Assembly: GCA_963731285.1 (NCBI GenBank)
Contig: CAVSUR010000014.1
Span: 682,001 to 746,000 of the forward strand
Direction: 5' to 3'
Length of the DNA stretch: 64,000 bases
Source of the DNA: CAVSUR01 sp963731285
GTDB lineage: Bacteria; Actinomycetota; Actinomycetes; Streptosporangiales; Streptosporangiaceae
A program made the translations under genes and the position numbers. Below the pieces are notes generated by a model, which saw nothing but the letters and a program-made list of their open reading frames with translations, was not told the origin of the DNA and ran no database searches. Shown one piece after another: positions 8,639 to 17,440 of the stretch. Every line of letters begins with the position of its first letter. Position 1 is the stretch's first letter.

Positions 8639-10014
8639 TCGCCTCGGCGCTGGCCCAGGTCGAGCGGCTCGTTACCTCGCTGCCGGCCCAGAGCAGGCTG
8701 CCCTCCTACCGTGAGCTGCAGCAGCAATACCGGCTCGCCCCGGCCACCGTGCAGCGGATGCTCGCCGACCTGGCCCGCCGCGGGCTGATCGTGACGCGGC
8801 CGGGAAGCGGTACCTACACCGCGCCTCGCCGCGTGGCGGCCGCTCCCGCCGACGTGTCCTGGCAGACGCTCGCCCTGGGCAGCCGGGCCGGGCTCAGCCC
8901 GGACCTGGAACGGCTCATCGACCCGGCGCCCCCCGGGGCGCTGGCGCTGGCCAGCGGCTTCCTCGACGAGCGGCTGCAACCGCTCGGCTTGCTGGCCGCG
9001 GCGGCGTCGCGAGCCGCCCGCCGGCCCCGGGGCTGGAGCAGGCTGCCGCCGCAGGGACTGCCCGAGCTGCGCGGTCACCTCGCCGCTGAGATCGGCGGCT
9101 CGCTCACCGAGCAGCACGTGCTCATCACCTCCGGCGGCCAGGCCGCCCTGTCGGCGGTGTTCCGGCACCTGTGCGCGCCCGGCGACCCGCTGATCGTGGA
9201 GTCGCCCACCTACGTCGGCGCGCTCGCGGCCGCCCGCGCGGCCGGCCTGACGCTGGTCCCGGTACCCGGCGACCGGGACGGGGTGCTCCCTGACGCGCTC
9301 GCCGATGCGCTGGCCCGGACCGGGGCCCGGCTGGCCTACCTGCAGCCGCGGTACGGCAACCCGGCCGGGACCGTGCTGGCTGCCGGCCGCCGCGACGAGG
9401 TACTGGCCGCGGTTGCTGACCGCGGCGCGTTCCTGGTCGAGGACGACTGGATGCGCGACCTGGATCTCGGGCCTGCGCCGCCGCCGCCGCTGGCCAGCGC
9501 CGACCAGGACGGGCATGTGATCTACCTGCGATCGCTGACCAAGCCGGTCGCGGCCGGCCTGCGGGTGGCGGGCTTGGCCGCGCGGGGCCCGGTGCTCGCC
9601 CGGCTGCGCCGCGGCCGGATCAGCGACGACCTGTTCGTCGCCCCGATCCTGCAGCAGATCGCGGTGGACGTGCTCACCGCGCCGGGCTGGCCGCGGCACC
9701 TGGGCAGCGTCCGGCGCACGCTGCGGGAGCGGCGCGACGCGCTGGCCGCGGCGATCGAGCGGCTGCTGCCCGGCTGCATCCTGGAGACGATCCCGGCCGG
9801 CGGGGTGCACGTGTGGCTGCGGCTGCCCGACCGCTGCTCCGACGCTGACGTGGCCGCGGCGGCAACCGCCCGCGGCCTGGCCATCACCCCCGGCCGGGCC
9901 TCATTCCCGGCCGAGGCGCCCGGCCCGTACCTGCGGTTGTCCTACGCGGCCGCGGACCCGCCCGCGCTGGGGCACGCCATCCAGATCCTGGCGGCGGTCC
10001 TCGGCGGCCAGTGA
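8620..10014 (+). CDS. MocR-type GntR regulator with aminotransferase domain
   Basis: A 464-residue transcription regulator. Residues 1-75 form a GntR winged helix (LPSYRELQQQYRLAPATVQR ... LIVTRPGSGTYTAPRR). The rest is a fold-type I aminotransferase domain with GGQAALSAVFRHL, YLQPRYGNPAG, the acidic PLP-ring contact VEDDWMRDL, and the PLP lysine in YLRSLTKPVAAGLRVAG. MocR proteins sense PLP or amino compounds and usually regulate the divergent gene, here an EamA transporter. The ATG at 8620 overlaps that gene's start by two bases, leaving no room for a ribosome site, so leaderless translation is likely. Confidence 0.92.
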   Translation: MSDDSTFASALAQVERLVTSLPAQSRLPSYRELQQQYRLAPATVQRMLADLARRGLIVTRPGSGTYTAPRRVAAAPADVSWQTLALGSRAGLSPDLERLIDPAPPGALALASGFLDERLQPLGLLAAAASRAARRPRGWSRLPPQGLPELRGHLAAEIGGSLTEQHVLITSGGQAALSAVFRHLCAPGDPLIVESPTYVGALAAARAAGLTLVPVPGDRDGVLPDALADALARTGARLAYLQPRYGNPAGTVLAAGRRDEVLAAVADRGAFLVEDDWMRDLDLGPAPPPPLASADQDGHVIYLRSLTKPVAAGLRVAGLAARGPVLARLRRGRISDDLFVAPILQQIAVDVLTAPGWPRHLGSVRRTLRERRDALAAAIERLLPGCILETIPAGGVHVWLRLPDRCSDADVAAAATARGLAITPGRASFPAEAPGPYLRLSYAAADPPALGHAIQILAAVLGGQ

Positions 10015-10043
10015 TGCCGCCCCCGGTCAGCTGGCCGGCCGGG

Positions 10044-10523
10044 TCAGCCGGCCGGGTCGTATTCGCCGGCGGCCAGGCGGCCGGTGATGCCGACCCGGTT
10101 CCACGCATTGATCACCACGATCAGCCACACCAGCTGGGCCAGCTCGGCCGCCCTGAACTCGGCCGCCGCCTGTGCGTAGACGTCGTCGGGTACATGCCCG
10201 TCGTGCACCAGCGTGATCGCCTCGGTCAGCGCCAGCGCGGCCCGCTCCCGAGCCGTGAAGAACGGCGCCTCGCGCCAGGCGGACAGCGCATAGATGCGCT
10301 GCTCGGACTCGCCGGTCGAACGGGCGTCCAGAGTGTGCATGTCGAGGCAGTACGCGCACCCGTTGATCTGGGAGGCGCGGATCCGCACTAGCTCCTTCAG
10401 CGGCCGCTCCAGCGGCGTGTCGGCGGCGGCCTGATCCAGTCGGCACATGGCGCGGTAGACGTCGGGGGCCTGCTCGCTGAGCGAGACCCGTGCGGCCGGA
10501 GTGTGCTGCAGTGTTTCGGTCAT
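10044..10523 (-). CDS. Carboxymuconolactone decarboxylase/AhpD-like protein
   Basis: A 159-residue all-helical protein with the redox motif INGCAYCLDMHTLDARSTG (CxxC followed by histidine) that defines AhpD-type alkylhydroperoxidases within the carboxymuconolactone decarboxylase family. It likely reduces peroxides or acts as a thiol redox adaptor; the exact partner is unknown. The proposed start at 10523 (MTETLQHTPAARVSLSEQAP) places a TAGGCT hexamer six bases upstream, consistent with a leaderless transcript. It is divergent from a second MocR-type regulator and shares a 46-base intergenic region that holds repeated GTGG/CCAC half-sites. Confidence 0.93.
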   Translation of the reverse strand: MTETLQHTPAARVSLSEQAPDVYRAMCRLDQAAADTPLERPLKELVRIRASQINGCAYCLDMHTLDARSTGESEQRIYALSAWREAPFFTARERAALALTEAITLVHDGHVPDDVYAQAAAEFRAAELAQLVWLIVVINAWNRVGITGRLAAGEYDPAG

Positions 10524-10541
10524 GAGTCGAGCCTAGGCCGA

Positions 10542-10591
10542 TAGTGGCTTAACGATAGAGTCCACTACCGTGCCAGATAAGTGGTCCACTT
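10542..10591. promoter_or_regulatory. Array of GTGG/CCAC half-sites between AhpD-like and MocR genes
   Basis: TAGTGG at 10542-10547 and CCACTA at 10562-10567 are a perfect inverted repeat with a 14-base spacer. A second, compact palindrome AAGTGGTCCACTT follows at 10579-10591, just inside the MocR coding start. The first repeat brackets a TAGAGT hexamer that could be the -10 of the regulator. Four related half-sites at near-regular spacing are what a dimeric or tetrameric MocR regulator would bind for autoregulation. No experimental support is implied. Confidence 0.45.
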
Positions 10592-12033
10592 GGGCGGGCC
10601 TGGACCTGCACGTCAACATCGATCGCAGTGATCTGCGGCGCAGCGTGGAGACGGTCCTGCGAAACGCAGTCCAGGCCGGCCGGCTCCCGGCCGGTACCCG
10701 GCTGCCCTCCACCCGCGTCCTCGCTGCCGATCTGGGAGTGGCGCGGGGGACGGTGACGCAGGCCTACGAGCAGCTGGTGGCCGAGGGATACCTGACCGCG
10801 CGGCAGGGCTCGGGCACCAGGGTCGCCGCCCTGGTCAGCGCCGCGGTCCCGGTCCGCCCGGCGGCCGGCGCGGCTGGTACCGGGGCGGCCGGCCCGGCCG
10901 GCGGCGGGCTGACCGCGGGCGCGGCCGGGCCGCGACCGGCCGCGCGCTGGGACTTCTTCCCCGGCACGCCGGACCTGTCGGCGTTTCCGCGGTCTGCCTG
11001 GCTGGTCGCGGCCCGGCGGGTGCTTGCTGCGACACCCGCCGCGGCGCTCGGCTACGGGGACGCGCGCGGCACCCCGGCCCTGCGGCAGGCCCTGGCCGGA
11101 TACCTCGGCCGCGCCCGCGGCGTGCTGACCAGCCCGGACCAGATCGTGGTCTGCTCCGGGTACGCGCACGCGCTCGGCCTGCTCGCCGCGGTGCTGCGCG
11201 CCCGGGGGGCGGCCCGGCTCGCCTTCGAGGATCCATCGCTGGCCCGGCACCGCGACGTCGCCGCCCGGGCCGGGCTCGCCATCGAGGGCGTCCCGGTCGA
11301 CCAGCACGGCATCCGCGTCGACCAGATCCGCGGGCCGGCGGTGGTGGTCACCCCGGCGCATCAGTACCCGACCGGCGTGACGCTGAACCCGGCCCGGCGG
11401 GCCAGCCTGTCCGACTGGGCGAGGGCCGGTGACGGCCTGATCATCGAGGACGACTACGACGGCGAGTTCCGCTACGACCGCCAGCCGGTCGGCGCGATGC
11501 AGGGCCTGGCCCCGGAGCACGTGATCTACGCTGGCACGGCCAGCAAGACCCTCGCGCCGGGCCTGCGGCTCGCCTGGCTGGCGCTGCCGCCGGCGCTGAC
11601 CGCCGAGGTCAGCGTCCAGCTCGGGTGCGCCGGCTCCAGCGCCGACGTGCTCGGCCAGCTGGTGCTCGCCGACCTGATCGGCAGCGGCGGCTACGACCGC
11701 CACATCCGCCAGGCCCGCAGCCGGTACCGGGCGCGGCGCGACCGGCTGGCCGCCGAGCTGGCCCGGCAGGCGCCTGCGGTGGCCCTGCGCGGTATCGCGG
11801 CCGGGCTGCACGCGCTCGCCGGGCTGCCGGCGGGCGGGCCCGGCGAAGCCGAGGTGACCGCGCGGGCCTGGGCGCGCGGTATTGCCGTCGAGCCGCTGGG
11901 GGAGTACTGGATCCGCGGTGGTGATCATCCGCCTGGCCTGGTCATCGGCTACGCCACCCCGGCCGGGCACGCGTTCGAGCCGGGCCTGGCCGAGCTGGCC
12001 GGCCTGCTCGGCGAGCTGACCCGGCCGCGCTGA
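10570..12033 (+). CDS. MocR/PdxR-like GntR regulator with aminotransferase domain
   Basis: A 487-residue regulator. The winged helix spans about residues 15-85 (TRLPSTRVLAADLGVARGTV, AEGYLTARQGSGTRV). After a glycine/alanine linker the aminotransferase-like domain shows AALGYGDARGTPALRQAL, PAHQYPTGVTLNPARR, IIEDDYDGEFRYDR and the PLP lysine in YAGTASKTLAPGLRLAWL. This arrangement is that of PdxR and related MocR proteins, but no vitamin B6 gene is adjacent; the divergent AhpD-like gene is the likely target. The GTG start at 10570 gives the usual short lead MPDKWSTWAGLDLHV. Confidence 0.92.
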   Translation: MPDKWSTWAGLDLHVNIDRSDLRRSVETVLRNAVQAGRLPAGTRLPSTRVLAADLGVARGTVTQAYEQLVAEGYLTARQGSGTRVAALVSAAVPVRPAAGAAGTGAAGPAGGGLTAGAAGPRPAARWDFFPGTPDLSAFPRSAWLVAARRVLAATPAAALGYGDARGTPALRQALAGYLGRARGVLTSPDQIVVCSGYAHALGLLAAVLRARGAARLAFEDPSLARHRDVAARAGLAIEGVPVDQHGIRVDQIRGPAVVVTPAHQYPTGVTLNPARRASLSDWARAGDGLIIEDDYDGEFRYDRQPVGAMQGLAPEHVIYAGTASKTLAPGLRLAWLALPPALTAEVSVQLGCAGSSADVLGQLVLADLIGSGGYDRHIRQARSRYRARRDRLAAELARQAPAVALRGIAAGLHALAGLPAGGPGEAEVTARAWARGIAVEPLGEYWIRGGDHPPGLVIGYATPAGHAFEPGLAELAGLLGELTRPR

Positions 12034-12046
12034 CTACGATCCCGTT

Positions 12047-12427
12047 ATGCAGATACCCAAGCCCAGCGAAGACGACAAGGCGTTCTTCCGGTCACTGATC
12101 CCCGCCGACCCTGAGGTCGAGATCAAGCCGATGTTCGGCAACCTCGGCGCGTTCGTGCACGGCAACATGTTCGCGGGGCTGTTCGGCCCGGCCGTGGGCG
12201 TCCGGCTGGCCGGCGCAGCGCAGGCTGAGCTGGCCGAAGTCGAGGGGACCGGCCCGTTCGGGCCGGCCGAGCGGCCGATGGGCGGCTACCTCAGCCTCCC
12301 GGCGGCCTGGCGCGCCGACCCGGCCGCGGCCGCCCCGTGGCTCGAGGCCGCCCTGGCCCACGTCCGCATGCTGCCGCCGAAGACCGCGAAGAAGCGCAAG
12401 CCCGCCCGGGCCCAGCCCGGCGCCTGA
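12047..12427 (+). CDS. TfoX N-terminal domain protein
   Basis: A 126-residue protein beginning MQIPKPSEDDKAFFRSLIP with the TfoX/Sxy core VEIKPMFGNLGAFVHGNMFA and later MGGYLSLP. In gammaproteobacteria TfoX activates competence genes; in actinobacteria small single-domain copies like this are common and uncharacterised. The C-terminal 15 residues are a lysine/arginine-rich tail (PPKTAKKRKPAR) that could contact nucleic acid. It starts 13 bases after the MocR stop and may be read through from it. No competence genes are nearby. Confidence 0.88.
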   Translation: MQIPKPSEDDKAFFRSLIPADPEVEIKPMFGNLGAFVHGNMFAGLFGPAVGVRLAGAAQAELAEVEGTGPFGPAERPMGGYLSLPAAWRADPAAAAPWLEAALAHVRMLPPKTAKKRKPARAQPGA

Positions 12428-12440
12428 TCGCGGCCGGCCC

Positions 12441-12995
12441 TCAGACGACCGGGCTGCGACGCTCAAGCAGCACCACGTCGCGCCACCGGCCGTGCTGGCG
12501 GCCCAGCCGCTCGCGGGTGCCCACGACGCGGAACCCCAGCGCCTGATGCAGCGCGATGCTGGCGGTGTTCTCCGGGAAGATCCCGGACTGAATGGTCCAG
12601 ATGCCCGCCGCCTCGGTGGAGCCGATGAGGACCTGCACCAGCCGCCTGCCGATGCCACGGCCGCGTGCCGCCGGGTCGACGTACACCGAGTGCTCGACCA
12701 CCCCCGCGTAGGCACACCGGCTCGAGACCGCTGACGCGGCGACCCAGCCGAGCACCGTTCCCGGCTCGTCCACCGCCACGAACCGGTGGCCGGCCAGCCG
12801 GGCCGCGCTGAAGTCGGCCCAGTCCGGGGCGGCGGTCTCGAAGGTGGCGTCGCCCTCGTCGATGCCCGCCTGGTAGATGGCCAGCACGCGGCCGGCGTCC
12901 GCGGCGGTCATCGGCTCGATCGCCGCCCGCCCGCCTGCCACCGCCGGCCCGCCTGCCGCCGGCTGGCCCGACACCGCCGGCTCATCCGAGTTCAC
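12441..12995 (-). CDS. GNAT N-acetyltransferase (phosphinothricin acetyltransferase-like)
   Basis: A 184-residue acetyl-CoA-dependent acetyltransferase. The core begins at IEPMTAADAGRVLAIYQAGI and includes TFETAAPDW, the acetyl-CoA loop VDPAARGRGIGRRLVQVLI, and ENTASIALHQALGFRVVGTR. These are the signatures of Pat/MddA-type enzymes that acetylate amino groups such as methionine derivatives or phosphinothricin; the natural substrate is unknown. The GTG at 12995 overlaps the stop of the upstream MBL-fold gene as GTGA, so the genes are translationally coupled. The 25 residues before the domain are proline/alanine-rich. Confidence 0.9.
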   Translation of the reverse strand: MNSDEPAVSGQPAAGGPAVAGGRAAIEPMTAADAGRVLAIYQAGIDEGDATFETAAPDWADFSAARLAGHRFVAVDEPGTVLGWVAASAVSSRCAYAGVVEHSVYVDPAARGRGIGRRLVQVLIGSTEAAGIWTIQSGIFPENTASIALHQALGFRVVGTRERLGRQHGRWRDVVLLERRSPVV

Positions 12996-14047
12996 GCCGC
13001 GTAGCACTGCACGCCGTCCTGCCGGGTAACGCGCAGCGCGCCCCGCTCGGCCAGCACCTCCAGATGCGCGATCGTCTCGTTCACGGCCAGCATCTGGTTG
13101 AAGGGATCCAGGTCGGCGAACGCCCGGCCGCGGCTGGTCCACGGCAGCACCGCGGCCGTTTCCATCGCCGTGACCGCCCCGTCCGCCACTGCCCGCAGCG
13201 TCGCGTCCAGCCGCACCCGGTGGTGCTCGACCAGGGCGGCGATCCGGGGGCCGGCGGCGGGCTGCGCCGGGCCGTGAGCGGGCAGCAGCCGGCAGTCGGC
13301 CAGCGCCTCGACCGCCGCCAGCGACTCCAGGTACTCCGCCAGCGCCCGGGACGAGGGCATCGGCTCGAACCCGATCGACGGGGTGATGTGCGGCAGCACG
13401 TGATCGCCGGAGAACAGCAGGCCGGCGCCAGGGTCGTGGAACACCACGTGGCCCCTGGTGTGCCCGGGCGTGGCGATGACGCGCAGCGTCCGGCCCGCCA
13501 GCTCCAGCTTCGCGCCGTCGTGCAGCCACTCGTCCGGGTCGTCCCACATCTGCGGGTCGACCCGCTCCCTCCCCTCCGCATCCCCGGCGCGCTCCAGCCG
13601 GTCCACCACGGCGCCCGCGCCGCCGGCCCGCAGCCGGGCCAGCAGCGGGCCGCTGAAGTGACCGGGCCGGGCCGCGCGGACCGTGCCGAGCGCCGCCGCC
13701 TCGCCGGCCCCGACGGCCACCCGGGTGCCCAGCAGCCGCCGCACCACCATGCCGAGGGTGTAGTGATCCCGGTGCGCGTGCGTGACCAGGAACTGGCGCA
13801 CGTCGCGCAGGTCGTAGCCGAGCCCGGCCAGCGCAGCCTCAAGCCGCTTGCGCGCCTCCGCCAGGGCCCAGCCGGAGTCGATCAGGACCAGCGCGCCCGC
13901 GTCCTCGATTGCGTAGACGTTGACCGCGCGCAGGCCGTCGTTCGGCAGCGGCAGCGGGATCCGGTGCACGCCGTCGGCGACACCAAAGGCGCCCGGCCGC
14001 TCCCAGTCGCGCCGGCGCGGGTCACCGGGAGCCGGCGGCACCATCAT
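12992..14047 (-). CDS. MBL-fold metallo-hydrolase
   Basis: A 351-residue protein with the metallo-beta-lactamase fold. The metal motif LVTHAHRDHYTLG supplies HxHxDH; further ligands are the histidine in IATPGHTRGHVVF and the aspartate/histidine in LLFSGDHVLPHITPSIGF. The C-terminal part carries a helical winged-helix-like segment often found in actinobacterial LACTB2-type members. It would hydrolyse an unknown thioester, ester or phosphodiester. It lies between a class III aminotransferase remnant (whose stop overlaps its ATG) and a GNAT gene (whose start overlaps its stop), so the three look like one operon. Confidence 0.92.
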   Translation of the reverse strand: MMVPPAPGDPRRRDWERPGAFGVADGVHRIPLPLPNDGLRAVNVYAIEDAGALVLIDSGWALAEARKRLEAALAGLGYDLRDVRQFLVTHAHRDHYTLGMVVRRLLGTRVAVGAGEAAALGTVRAARPGHFSGPLLARLRAGGAGAVVDRLERAGDAEGRERVDPQMWDDPDEWLHDGAKLELAGRTLRVIATPGHTRGHVVFHDPGAGLLFSGDHVLPHITPSIGFEPMPSSRALAEYLESLAAVEALADCRLLPAHGPAQPAAGPRIAALVEHHRVRLDATLRAVADGAVTAMETAAVLPWTSRGRAFADLDPFNQMLAVNETIAHLEVLAERGALRVTRQDGVQCYAA

Positions 14048-14655
14048 GCCGCCAGCTCGGCGACGGCCGCGGCGAATGCCAGCGTGGCCCGCATCGCGGC
14101 CACCGACAGGGCGCTGCCCGCCAGTGTCCCGCCCACTCCGCCGGTGTCCTCGATATCCGCCTCCGGGCCGGCCAGGATCCGCTGCGCCAGCGGACCGGAC
14201 AGGCCGTAGGCACCGGCCGGGATGCCGCCGGCGATGGACTTGCCGATCGTGACGACGTCAGGATCCAGTCCCCGGGCCCGGGTGCAGGCACCGGGCCCGT
14301 GGTAGCAGTAGCTCAGCACGCAGATCCGCGGCCGCCCGGTCAGGTGCCGGGCGATCCGGGTGGCCCAGCGATTGGCGGTGGCGGTCAGCGCGAAACTCCA
14401 GTACTGCGGCCCGAGCCGGCGGGCCAGCTCAGTGCCGACCCAGGCGGTGTCGGGCGTCGGCAGCATGGTCGTCGCGCCGCCCAGCTCGCCGTACCGCCGG
14501 GCCACCGCGGCTACGACCGCGGCGGGGGAGTGCCCGGCCATCGCGCCGGTGTCGCCCAGGCAGAAGTCGGCGCACTCATCCCGTTCCCGGCTGATCAGCC
14601 TGGCCAGCCGCCCGGCGCCGATGCCCGCCCGTCCCGCCGCCCGCCGCCCGGCCAT
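14044..14655 (-). pseudogene. Class III aminotransferase reduced by in-frame internal deletions
   Basis: Only 203 codons remain of a PLP enzyme family that is normally about 430-450 residues. The N terminus (AGRAGIGAGRLARLISRERD), the segment DFCLGDTGAMAGHSP ... GATTMLPTPDTAWVG, the PLP-lysine segment VVTIGKSIAGGIPAGAYG, DTGGVGGTLAGSALS and the true C terminus FAAAVAELAA are all recognisable and in one frame. Pieces of roughly 50, 100 and 100 residues are missing between them, including the pyridine-ring aspartate region. A GAGGGG ribosome site precedes the ATG and the stop overlaps the MBL gene start, so it may still be translated. It cannot form a normal active enzyme. Related full-length proteins are annotated as glutamate-semialdehyde aminomutase-like aminotransferases. 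Confidence 0.7.
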
Positions 14656-14754
14656 GGCGCTCCCCTCGTCTGCCCGCCGGGCGGTCCCGCCCGCCAGGAC
14701 AGCATCTCAGGGCGGCTCCCGGGGCCGGGCTCGCCGGATCACCGCGAGCGCGGC

Positions 14755-14877
14755 TCAGGCCGTCAGCACCCGGACCGCCCTGGCCCACGGCGGCTCGTCC
14801 GGCCATTCAGCCCGGCACAGCTCGGCCTCGGCCCGGGCCAGCAGCCGCAGGTAGGTCTCGGTCGGCAGCGCTGGTCA
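14755..14877 (-). other. Short C-terminal-like open fragment in an otherwise empty 350-base gap
   Basis: The region 14656-15008 holds no complete gene. Within it, a frame without a start codon encodes PALPTETYLRLLARAEAEL followed by a tryptophan-rich end (WPDEPPWARAVRVLTA) and a stop at 14755. Composition and amphipathic pattern look protein-like, so it may be the remnant of a gene whose 5' part has been lost. I do not recognise the family. The overlapping 69-codon frame with a start appears to be a shadow. Confidence 0.25.
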
Positions 14878-15008
14878 TGATCGCGCTATCATTCGCCAGT
14901 AGCCAGCCGCGGTTCCCGGAAAGCCGCCCGCGGCAGGGCTTCTTATCCGCCTCGGGAGCTGGTGGCCGGACAAGGGCCCGCGGCCGGGCCGGCCGTTCCG
15001 GGAGGTCC

Positions 15009-15797
15009 ATGGTCATGGCGGTCAGTGCGGCCGCGCCCGAGGTGCCGGGGCCGGTGCCGCGCCGCCCGGCGGCAGCGGCTGGTGGCAGCGGCTATGGCGG
15101 CCAGCCGGCCGGAACAGGGAACTGTGCTCCGACCTGGTGATCGCGACCCTGGTCATCGCCGCTCCGCTGGCCATCACTACCAGCGGGAAAGTGCCGCTGG
15201 CGGCCGGCACCATACTGTGCACCCAGGCCAGTGATTTCGTCCGCACCGACGGCATCGTGCTGCCCGCGACGCAGATATCCAGCCAGGCCGTCGTCAGCAA
15301 CGACGGCCAGGCCGTGACGATGCGAATCTGGGTAGCACCGCGATACGAGCAGTTAAGCGGATTCGGCAGCTACTCCGGCACCATCAGCCTGAATGATTCC
15401 CGGGCCGCGGGCGCCAGCGTTCCCGTCAGAATCGATGTTCAGTATCCCTTCATCAACCGCATCGCCATCTGCGGCCTGCTGCTGGCCTACGCCGGATTGG
15501 TCTGGGGCGGCTGGTGCGGGTGGCCGACCGGGATCTGTCCTTCTACAGGAATGAGCCGTTCTCCGCCAATCTGGCTCTGCGGATCGCCGTGCTGGCCACC
15601 GCGATTCGGTCATTAACGCGCAGATGCTCAGCAACGAGGCCTGGACCGGCTCGCTCAGCGACTACATCAACCTCGGCGGCCTGGTCGGCGCGGCGGCTAT
15701 CGCCGCGACGCCGTCATTGCGGGCGGTCGTCAGCCGGCTCAGCCGTCCCGATGACCCAGGGCGTCTCGAGCACCAGCAACTCGATCACCAGCAATAG
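15009..15797 (+). pseudogene. Uncharacterised membrane protein spread over several frames
   Basis: A GGGAGG ribosome site precedes ATG 15009, which opens a short proline/alanine-rich lead. The protein then appears to continue in a second frame with a hydrophobic segment (SDLVIATLVIAAPLAITT), a soluble part (AAGTILCTQASDFVRTDGIV ... FGSYSGTISLNDS) and a second membrane segment (INRIAICGLLLAYAGLVWG). Near 15515 it moves to a third frame (VRVADRDLSFYRNEPFSANL, third segment), and near 15605 to a fourth reading (VINAQMLSNEAWTGSLSDY, fourth segment) ending at the stop 15795-15797. The joined product would be a four-segment membrane protein of about 260 residues. I do not recognise the family. Either sequence errors or real decay is possible. 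Confidence 0.5.
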
Positions 15798-15887
15798 GCC
15801 ATCAAAGCTGCGGCGATAAGCCGTCAGCAGCCGCCGCGGCAGCGGCTCGGCGGTGGCGAGGTGGTCAGGCGGTCCCCGGCCCGCTGG

Positions 15888-17250
15888 TCACGCGCCCGCT
15901 GGCAGCGCGGCCAGCGCCGCCTCGATCACCTGGGCGGATACCTCCTGATCGCGCAGCTGCCCGGCAGCGTGCTCGCCGTAGGCGGTGAGGTCGAGCAGGC
16001 CGTGCCCGCACAGCGCGGTCAGGATGACCTTCTCCTCGCCGGTCTGCTTGCACCGCAGCGCCTCCTCGATGCAGGCCGCCACCGCATGGGTGGGCTCAGG
16101 CGCCGGGACGATCCCCTCGGTGCGGGCGAAGCGCAGGCCCGCCGCGAAGCACTCCGACTGCGGCTTGGCCACCGCCTCGATCAGGCCCAGCTCGTAGATG
16201 TGCGACAGCAGCGGTGACATGCCGTGATAGCGCAGCCCGCCGGCGTGGATGGGGTCGGGGATGAAATCGTGCCCGAGGGTGTGCATCTTCAGCAGCGGCG
16301 TCATCCCGGCCGTGTCGCCGAAGTCGTAGGCGTAGATGCCCTTGGTGAACGACGGGCACGCCTCGGGCTCCACCGCCCGGATCACCGGGTTGATCGTTGC
16401 CGGCCAGCTTCTCGCGCAGGAACGGGAAGGCCAGGCCGCCGAAGTTCGACCCGCCGCCGGTGCACCCGACGATCACGTCCGGGGTGTCACCGGCCTGGGC
16501 CAGCTGCGCGATCGCCTCCTCGCCGATCACCGTCTGGTGCAGTAGCACGTGGTTCAGCACGCTGCCGAGGGCGTACCGGGCCGCTGGGTCGCTGGCCGCC
16601 ACCTCGACCGCCTCGCTGATCGCGATGCCGAGGCTGCCGGTCGAGTCCGGCTGCCGGGCGAGGACAGCGCGGCCTGCCGCGGTGAGATCCGACGGGCTCG
16701 GGTGAACGGTCGCCCCGTAGATCTCCATCAGCAGCTTGCGGTACGGCTTCTGGTCGTAGGAGGCGCGCACCATCCACACCTCGAGCTCGAGGCCGAAGAC
16801 CGCGGCGGCGAACGACAGGGCACTGCCCCACTGGCCTGCCCCGGTCTCGGTCGTCAGCTTGCGGACGCCCTCGGCCGCGTTGTAATAGGCCTGCGGCACG
16901 GCCGTATTGGGCTTGTGCGAGCCCGCCGGGCTGCCGCCCTCGTACTTGTAGTAGATGCGGGCCGGGGTGCCCAGGTCCTGCTCCAGCCGCCGGGCCCGGT
17001 ACAGCGGCGTGGGCCGCCACAGCCGGTAGACGTCCAGGACGTCCTCGGGGATGGCGATGTGCCGTTCCGCCGACACCTCCTGCGCGATCAGCGCGGCCGG
17101 GAACAGCGGCGCCAGGTCGTCCGGGCCCACCGGCTGACGGGTGCCGGGATGCAGCGGGGGAGGCGGCGGCGAGGGCAGGTCGGCCACGACGTTGTACCAG
17201 TGCCGCGGCATCTCCGACTCCTGCAGCACGTATTTAACCTGGCGTTCCAT
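15888..17250 (-). CDS. TrpB-like PLP-dependent enzyme (TrpB2 family), one frame break
   Basis: Resembles the TrpB2-type tryptophan synthase beta chains of about 450 residues, which condense indole or indole-glycerol-derived products with serine. ATG 17250 follows a GGGAGG site and gives MERQVKYVLQESEMPRHWYN, the typical opening. The PLP lysine lies in GGSPAGSHKPNTAV, the glycine phosphate cup in GCTGGGSNFGGLAFPF. One inserted base near 16390 separates LREKLAG from IRAVEPEACPSFTKGIYAYD; after it the conserved HTLGHDFIPDPIHAGGLRYH follows. The total is one base above a multiple of three. No other trp genes are adjacent, as is usual for TrpB2. Confidence 0.88.
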
Positions 17251-17440
17251 GGTGCCTCCCGGTTTATCACGGTGGCTGGCTAGGCACACCGTAGCGGAGC
17301 CGGGGCCGCCGGCGAAGATGGAACGAGGCGCAGGTACAGCAGCTGGGCATCTCCGGCGGGTCGCGACGGGCGAGCGGATACACCGGCCGGAATGGGACGA
17401 ATCGGTTGCGGGTGCCCAGGCCGCATGCCAGGGTGGGGCC

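Noticed and set aside
12441..13547. GNAT gene extended to a start at 13547
   Set aside because: The extension lies antisense-frame within the MBL gene; the GTGA overlap at 12992-12995 gives the sensible start.
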